NCBI GenBank assembly: GCA_024449915.1
Contig: JAMZAV010000151.1
Span: 620,001 to 684,000, forward strand
Direction of reading: 5' to 3'
DNA from: Sweltsa coloradensis
Lineage: Eukaryota > Arthropoda > Insecta > Plecoptera > Chloroperlidae
DNA: 64,000 nucleotides
Shown here piece after piece: positions 57,061 through 64,000 of the stretch (positions within the stretch are counted from its first letter, which is position 1; each line of letters opens with the position of its first letter). The notes under the pieces were generated by a model. That model worked only from the letters and a program-made list of their open reading frames with translations, did not search any database and had not been told where the DNA came from. The position numbers and the translations under genes are program-made.

Positions 57061-58539
57061 TAGGCGACCAGCCGCGACCGTCATCCAGACCAGTCGCCAG
57101 TATTTTGGAAAACCCGTGCATCATTCCCTCCAATGCGAAGAAACGAACAATCAACCGCACCCACGATACTCCAAATCTCCCCCACCAAACCCTGCCAAAG
57201 GGAAAGGCGGGTCTAAGGGTCGGTCAACCCAAACGTAGTCTCAGGCCGAATGTTTCGCCCTCGGAACGACCGGCTCCCCACGGTCCTGTCTCTTGGAAGG
57301 CCCAACGTATAACACTGCTCTCCATCCCAACCAAACTTCCCCCGTTTCTCACTCGCTCCATGCTACTTTTTTTTAAAAAAAAAAGCACACTCGCGAGTGA
57401 ATGATGTCTTGCAATGAAACAGCCAACCATCCCTTTCCTTTCCCTTCCCTCTCCTTCCCTCCCCTCCCTCCCCTCCCCCTCCCCACCCACCACAACTCAA
57501 TCTCTAAGTGAAAAAGAGTTTCCTCCCCAAAGACAAAATATCACTCTTTCAATAAGAGCCCATAGGCTCGGTGTGAAACTACAAGCATGCACAAAAGTAC
57601 CAAAGTGTAATGCATTCGACATAAAGCATAAAGCAATTGAAATATTTACATTTATATACAAGATACTACACAAGCTGCGGTTTACAACCTTGCGAGAACT
57701 ATTTGTCAACAACAAAAATTGAAAACAATTAAAAACTTCTAAAATATAACAACTTTTCACACAGGTACACACAAGTTTTTCCCTTGCAAAAATTTTTTTT
57801 GTTTTTTAAAAAATATAAATTTTTTCAAAAATTGATTTAATTCAAAGAGGGAACTGTTTTCCTTTTATTACCAAAATTTTGAAAATGGGCCCTAGAAAAA
57901 TTTTTCAAATCCGACCCCGGGAAAATTTTTAGCGGGCCGGGTTTTTTACGCTCACTGTGATTTGGGGAAAAAGTTTTTTTCAAATTTTGCGCGCTTTTTT
58001 TCCCCTTTTCCATCAAAATTTTGTATTTTTTCCGCCAAATTTCTTTCAATTTTTTCCTTAAAGGGGCCCTTTTTCCGCTTTGGTTTAAACCCACAAGATG
58101 GGGGTGCCGGGTTTTTTAACTGAAAAACTTTTTTGGAAAAAGGGTTTTTTTGTTCGGTTTTTTTGTTTAGGAGGAGGGGGGGCAAAAATAGGCCTAGGCT
58201 TTTGGGAAAAGGGGTGGGCGCTCAGAAGAGAAAAATAGGGCCCCCCCAAAAACCGTTTTACTTTTGGGTTTCTTCTCACACCCTACGGTAAAAAAATTTT
58301 TTTGGGGGATTTTTTATCTGTTAATTTTTGTTTTTTCTTTTTTGAAAAAATGGAAAAAAATGGAAAACTTTTTTTTACGGAAAACTGAATAGAAAACATA
58401 GGGGGCATTCTTAAAACAAGGGGGGGCCTAGGCCCCCCCCCCTCCCCCCCCCTTTTTTTGGTTTTTGTAGCCTTTGGTAGGGCCCTTTGGCCCAAAAAAA
58501 ACTTGATGTTTTTTTGTTAGGGTTTGCCTTTGGGTTTTG
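57061..58539. other. Low-quality sequence with a C/T tract and possible LINE tail
   Basis: A pyrimidine-rich tract lies at about 57425-57495. A frame at 57600-57722 ending FTFIYKILHKLRFTTLRELF resembles a LINE tail, weakly. From 57780 on, homopolymers dominate and nothing is recognised. Confidence 0.4.
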
Positions 58540-59000
58540 TCTGCACGCATTTGCGTTTTGCTAGGGCCTAGCCTAGGGCCTTAAAAGGGGGCCCAGGCCT
58601 TTGGCCCCGTCTAAAGGCCCCTAGGCCCAAAAGGCCCCATGCTTCTGGGAAGGGGCCCCAGGGAGGCCCCAGGGCCTAGGCCCAGGCCTTTGCCTAGGTT
58701 TGGGTCTTTTGTCTTTCAAAAAAGGCCCAGGCCCAGGCCCAGGTAGCTGTGCCCTTTTGGGACCAATACTAAGCCCTAGGCTTGGGAAACCCCAAACCCT
58801 AAAATTTGGGCCCAAAAAGCCCAGTTTCCAGGGGGTAAGGGGTATGCTAGCCCAGGCCCCCGGAATAGTGTTTGACCTAGCCCAGGCCCCAGGCTAGAAC
58901 TAAGTTGTTAAATTACTAGGCCCTAGGCTAGGTTATTAGTAATTAAATCAGTAGCCTATATTATGATCTAGGCCTAGGCCTAGAGCACCACGCAAAGACT
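58540..59000. repeat. GGCCTAGG / CCCAGG-rich low-complexity block
   Basis: Over ~450 bp the sequence is made mostly of CCTAGGCC, CCCAGGCCC and AAGGCCC repeats, far GC-richer than its surroundings. Open frames on both strands here are glycine/proline artefacts. Confidence 0.65.
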
Positions 59001-60130
59001 AGGCTTTTGGGTAAGGTATGCAGTTTTTTTTTTTTTTTCTCGGGCCATCACCAGTTTCCTCGACCCCCCCTTACCGGGGCCCCAAGGCCCCCTATTTACA
59101 AATAAAAACCCTTTTTTTGTGTTGCTGTGACAGCTTTGGGTTGCTTTTATTAGGGTCGGGATCAATGTTTTTTATGAAAACTGTACAAAAAAAAACGACG
59201 GGGGCCGGGGGGGGGGGAAAAGATTTAAAAAGATTGAAAATTAATTTTTTTTTTTTAAAAAGGACGTATTGGGTTCGCCCCAAAAAAATGTGGCCTAAAA
59301 AGATCGCCGGGGTAACAAGGTTTTGGCCGGTCCCCGGACCCTTTGCACATTTTCAACAAGGGTTTTCCTGTTTTAAATTTTGGGGTTTAGGAAATAATTT
59401 TTTGCATTTATTTTTGACCCATTAAACATTGATTTACGTTTAATTGCCTTTTACTTTTGTAATTTTTTGTTTAAATTTCACCCCAAAAAATTTAATTTTA
59501 ATTCCCGGTGAGTTTACGGGGGCAACTGTCAAAAGGGGGAAAGTAATGATCTCGGCCCCCCAAAGGAAAAGGGGGTTTTCGAACCTGGTTTTTTTGGCCC
59601 TGGGGGTACGTGGGGCGGAACCGTCTATGTTTTTCATTATTGATTGTTTGGCACCGAAAAAAATGTTTTTTTGAGGGCCCTTTATACCGTTTTTATAATG
59701 CTATTTAAACTCTGGGTCGATTTCTCATTTTGATAATATTCGGCGAAGTTTAACATGGGATTTGCCGCGGTCGAGAATTGGTTACGTGGGCGGTCGAGAA
59801 TGGTTAGACGAAATAAAAGCCTAGGTCGAGAATTGATTCGATGCAAGCCTTCGACTGGTGGTTGATTCGACCAGAAGTATAAACATTAGGATACGTTTTG
59901 GTACACTACCCTGAACAGCCTCGATCGCCGGAACGTTTTGAGACATTCCCCAACTATTTCGGAGATACAATGGCTGAAATACAGTAAAACATAGAACAAA
60001 TTATTTGCTAAGGACGAAAAGGTGGTCGAGAACTGCATAGCTGACCCTAGTGGATAAGGCCGCGTTCACACAACTTTGGTTTAGTCTTTAGAAATTGTTA
60101 TTGTTATAAGAAATCCGATATCCTGATTGG
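59001..60130. other. Low-quality sequence, nothing recognised
   Basis: Long T, A, G and C runs up to about 59700, then cleaner sequence with repeated GGTCGAGAAT(T/G)G motifs at about 59769-60030. No gene is supported. Confidence 0.4.
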
Positions 60131-60133
60131 TTA

Positions 60134-60631
60134 GGCCGCGTTCACATTAATTGGTTTAGTTATATGGGGATAGGAAATACGTGTTGAATTGTTTACGTTT
60201 TAGTCTTAAGAAATTGTTAGGCCTAGGGCCTAGCCTATAACAAAAACAAAATTCTTACGACGGACCAATCAGACGTTCTGTTATTTATACGACGACCAAT
60301 GAAAAGGAGTAACTTTATTATGACAGGCCACAAAACTTACAACCAATCAGGAATCGGTTCTTATTCCCCATAACACCAAATAAAATTTTTTAAAGAAAAA
60401 ACCAAAAGTTATTTTTTTGAAGGGGGCCTTAGTTAATGTTTCAGTGGGCCTTTCAAAAGGGAAAAGTTACTCCTTTTATTGGTCATCGTAAGGATTTTTG
60501 ACGTCGGTCTGTTTGGGGTCCTCTAAGAATTTCGTTTTTTGTTATAAAACAAATTTCTTAAGACTAACAATAACAATTTAACACGTATTTCCTATCCCCT
60601 TATAACAAAACCAATTAATGTGAACACGGCC
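60134..60631. mobile_element. PIF/Harbinger-like MITE, TTA duplication
   Basis: The ends GGCCGCGTTCACATTAATTG and its complement (one mismatch) extend into long arms sharing GGATAGGAAATACGTGTT and CCAAT(C/G)A blocks. TTA copies lie at 60131-60133 and 60632-60634, fitting the 3-bp duplication of PIF/Harbinger. A partial copy of the end (GGCCGCGTTCACACAACTTT) sits just upstream at 60059. No coding capacity. Confidence 0.8.
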
Positions 60632-60859
60632 TTAGGGTACCAACTGCCAAATAGGGACTTTTCTCTATTTGAATTGCACTTGAGGTACAGAATAGAATTT
60701 TGGGGAATATCAACTCATATCGACAAGGTGTTTTTCCAGCTAAAATGAGCAAAGGGGCTTTGTGTGGGCCCTCCCCTTAAAACCCCGACCTGAGAAGAAA
60801 ACCCCCACTTTATTTAGGCCTATCCACTAAACATTCTTAGGCCTATAGTTTCATGTCTC

Positions 60860-61150
60860 TCATCAATTTCAAAGTCATAAGAAACAACATCCACACTCAC
60901 AGTCAACAGTGGCTATACACACCCACTACACAAGGCACAAAAATGACCTCCATCTTAACCAAAGTAGATACCAAACCCTAGGAAAAAAAAAGCTCTGATT
61001 ATCTATATAAAACTGTTCAATAAACTCCCCAAATCAATAAAATACATTGGCTATGGCTAATAGAACACATTAAATTTCAAAATGAACTACTGGTAACCAA
61101 ATTCCTAACACAAAAAGGCCATACTAGCCCCTACAGCATAAGAGACTTTA
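60860..61150 (+). pseudogene. LINE C-terminal tail, low-quality copy
   Basis: Frames with SHKKQHPHSQSTVAIHTPTT and LIIYIKLFNKLPKSIKYI resemble the extreme C terminus of LINE ORF2 (xxYNxLPxxIK). Stops and frameshifts are frequent. Confidence 0.5.
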
Positions 61151-61249
61151 TGGCAGACAAAACTACCTATGACTAGGCCTACTCAAGAAACCAGAAGACG
61201 AAAAGAGACATCTGGTACCTAGCAAAGAAAAAATCCTAAGGCCCGCACC

Positions 61250-62560
61250 TTGGAACAAAACGCCTAACCAAAGTTCTCAGAAGAAGGGTAATTCGCCAAA
61301 AAAAGCCTTCATAAAGCAACAATTGCAAGAGCAGACAAAAAATAAAAAGCAACCTGGAACTTTGTCTTTTCAAATCCCGGGGAAGAAAAAAAGGATTGCT
61401 CCAAAAAATTTTTTATAAATAAAAAATGGACAAAGAGTGAAAAAACCACTAGAAGTAGCAATACTCTTGAACAGTTTCTTGCTAAAGAGTTGAAGATGTT
61501 TTTAATGTACCAGGGACAAACGGAAAAAATGCCTCAAATTGTTCAAAACTCACACAAAAACCAAAATCCCCCCCTTGCAAATACCACTTAACCCCCAAAT
61601 GACATACTACAGTTATAAGAAATAGAAACCTAAAACACAACAGGCTGGGACGAAGTACCAATGCTGGTAGTAAAGAAGTGTGCCCCCCCAAATTTGGGGA
61701 AACCTCTTACGCACATTTTAAACCACTCTTTTGCCACCAGTCGTTCCCCGAAAGAATAATTTTAACCCTACTGCCTAAACCCAAATTTTTAAAAAAAAGG
61801 GAAAAACAAAAACCATGTCTAACTATTGCCCCCTTTGCACGGGGCCAACGGCATTCTCTAAAATATTGGAGTAGCTTTTCCTTATTGTATGTTAAGCCTT
61901 GGGAAAAAGAAACAACTTATTTTTTGCTTAAAAAGCATGGCTTCAAAAAAAGTCACTCAACAAAATCTGCGGCCCTTTGCGGACAAAGCGTGGAAGTTTG
62001 CTCGGATCAAAACTAGTGGGGAGCACCCTTTTTTTTGTTTTAACCAAGGTTTTTACACAATAAAACCATCCCAAACTTTATAAAAGAATTTAAAATTTTT
62101 TGGAAAATACATGTCCCGAAAACAATTGGGTCAAGCCCTTTTCTAAGGGGAAGGAAGCAAAGTGGGGGGCGGTTAGGAGACGGTAGCGGAGAAGAAAACG
62201 GGAAAATTTCCCATTTATGGAAAATTCCCCCAGGGGTCTTCCTTAGCCCCGTTCTTAAACCCTATGTCAACGATATCCCAAAAAAAAAAATATAAAACTG
62301 GAAACCAAAACGTGTTTGCGATGACTTTTGGCTGTTCTGACGGGGTTAACACTAAAGGGTTAGAGAAGCAAGCATCAAACAGCTATGGAGCTTAAAAATA
62401 CTGCATCCAAATAAAATTTGCATTAAAAAAAACAAGACTGAGCCATTGTTTTTGGGCCAAAAAAGGGGGAAACCCCACCTGGGGGGGCCCCGGGGGTGGG
62501 TCTCCCACGGACGCCAAGTTTTTTGGGCAAAATCATGGCACCAAATGGGTTCAAAGACTC
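61250..62560 (+). pseudogene. LINE reverse transcriptase, low-quality copy
   Basis: Pieces in different frames follow the order of a LINE reverse transcriptase: CAPPNLGKPLTHILNHSF, NYCPLCTGPTAFSKILE (decayed NYRPISLLxxFSKILE), GVFLSPVLKPYVNDIP, and a broken FADD at about 62312-62325. Indels are so dense that sequencing error and true decay cannot be told apart. Confidence 0.6.
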
Positions 62561-64000
62561 AAATTTAAAAGAAGCCAAAAAAGGGAAAGCAGAAAAAACC
62601 TAATGGGACAGGGCCTGTAAAAATGAAAATTGCATACTTTGCTTTTTCCCCAGTCCCATCTCAATACGGATGCTTTTTTGGGGTTTTGGGCCTCCAAAAA
62701 GTTTAAGGGTTTTTTTCCGCTTAAAAGCGAGAAACCCCAAACATAGCTGCACTACAACCCAAAGCTTGTCGGCACCTTTTAAAAAAACTCTTGCCATGAC
62801 ACTTCCTGGTATTCATTTTAAGGGCCCTTTGGGCCCCTTTTCATTAGAGACATTCCCTTTTGCTGACGGTACAGGACCCGACTTCATAACCATGATCAAG
62901 AACTGCAGGGGAAAAATATTCGTCGGGCGGCACAGGCAAGAACTGGGCAAACCCCACTCCCCTTAGGTTTGAAAAGTAAAAATCGTTTTCCCAAATGAAT
63001 TTACACAGGCTCCGACGCGAGGATGCTTTTTTAAAAGAAAAAACTGAACATTTTTCGTGACAAGGGCTTTATAGTACCAACCACTGACTTTATTTCAACT
63101 AGGCCTATTTTTAAAAACTTTTAAAAAATTGACTTTTTCATATTTGGGAAACCTTGGTGCTACCACATAAACTGTAAAGAAATGCTTTTGAATAAATAAA
63201 TTTAAAAAAAAAATTATATTACTCAGTCATCATCTATCCTTATTGCTCTGAATACACTTCAAACACCCGGTCCCAGCATAATAGTCCGGGGGGCTAAGCA
63301 AAATTTTATGCCGAACCTGGCAATTTCAACAGAAGCGAATTTTTTATCATTAGATTCAGAAAAAAAAAACTTAATAACTATAAAGAAACCCCCAAAATCC
63401 CCATTCGCGGTTAAAACCTAACCCGGGCAGCCGTCTTATGCCAACATGGCCGTCCGAAGGAGATAAAAAAAAACCGGGCTGCTAGGGAGCAAGTGTGTTT
63501 TTTTATGCTTTAAAGATAATTTTCATTGTAAGGGCAGTTTGGAAGTTTTCTACTTTCCGTATTGGGTACGATGGGGTTTGGGCAATCACTATTTTTGTAA
63601 CCCCCAGGGGGCCAAATAACTAGCAAAATAAGGAATTTTATCTCGTAATTTGGGGGACGTATTTTTCATGGCAATACCGCGAATTTCTTTTTTGATTTTG
63701 GCCTTTTTCTTGGCCCAATGAATGTAATATAAATTATATCCAGTTTTTTCTACCCCGGAAAATAATTTTTGGGGTTTCCCCGCGAATAAATTATCAAACT
63801 CGAAATTTTTATTTTAAATTTTTGTTTTGTCACGCCATTGGGAAAAATTCTTAAACTTGTCTCACATTTAAAAAGCCCCCCCCCCCCCCCCCCCCCAAAG
63901 CGGGTAAAAATTAAAATTAAATTTATATAGGGGACTGGGCCCTTTTCTAAACTTTTTATATTAGGCCCCTATTATTAAAAACGCATAGTTAACAATTTTA
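62561..64000. other. Low-quality sequence, nothing recognised
   Basis: Homopolymer-rich, including a C run at about 63876-63896. No coding or repeat feature is supported. Confidence 0.4.

Noticed and set aside
58621..58897. Glycine/proline-rich coding region
   Set aside because: It is a low-complexity CCCAGG/GGCCTAGG block open on both strands in poor-quality sequence.

Overview
The window is animal nuclear DNA: spliced genes with GT-AG introns, LINEs, Penelope-like elements, SINEs and many small DNA transposons, all AT-rich with a very frequent TAGGCCTA-type motif. This suits a marine invertebrate; I cannot name the species. I see no bacterial operon, CRISPR array, LTR retroelement or virus.

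Two host genes are supported, both on the minus strand. (1) Catalase: coding exon 1 (24482-24538), exon 2 (5829-6006), exon 3 (1922-2268) and exon 4 (739-1445). Reading phase is kept at every junction, and the heme and active-site motifs are intact. The last ~80-100 residues lie beyond the left edge. Intron 1 is ~18.5 kb and full of transposons. A second, error-ridden copy of exons 3-4 and their introns (about 3345-5187) follows a homopolymer-rich stretch and looks more like an assembly or consensus fault than a real duplication. (2) A small rRNA-processing protein of the FYV7/CCDC59 (TAP26) family: exon 1 (54509-54638), exon 2 (44392-44521), exon 3 (38781-39027), giving a complete 168-residue protein whose phases agree.

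Nearly everything else is mobile DNA. The main families are: (a) non-autonomous Helitron2/Helentron-like elements (0-0.6, 10.9-11.2, 19.4-20.1, 21.7-22.4, 27.1-27.7, 32.4-33.8, 43.5-44.2 and 55.3-56.1 kb), with asymmetric inverted ends and a terminal CTAG; (b) hAT-like MITEs, four of them with perfect 8-bp target duplications; (c) two piggyBac-like elements flanked by TTAA; (d) a ~940-bp foldback family in three copies; (e) one PIF/Harbinger-like MITE; (f) degenerate LINEs, the best at 29.6-35.0 kb, split by two insertions; (g) Penelope-like fragments at 39.5-40.3 and 49.2-49.9 kb; (h) tRNA-derived SINEs at 44.6-50.4 kb.

By region: 0-6 kb catalase 3' half and its noisy duplicate; 6-24.5 kb intron 1 with nested transposons; 24.9-37 kb a transposon graveyard where insertion order can be read; 38-55 kb the CCDC59-like gene, whose 9.9-kb intron 1 holds a chain of inverted-duplicated modules separated by (TA)n tracts; 55-64 kb low-quality sequence with broken LINEs and a MITE.

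I found no clearly new functional system. The most unusual items are the (TA)n-separated palindromic modules with a hammerhead-like motif (44.6-50.9 kb), the well-preserved Helentron-like family with an internal conserved core, and a short module shared by hAT-like elements with different ends.
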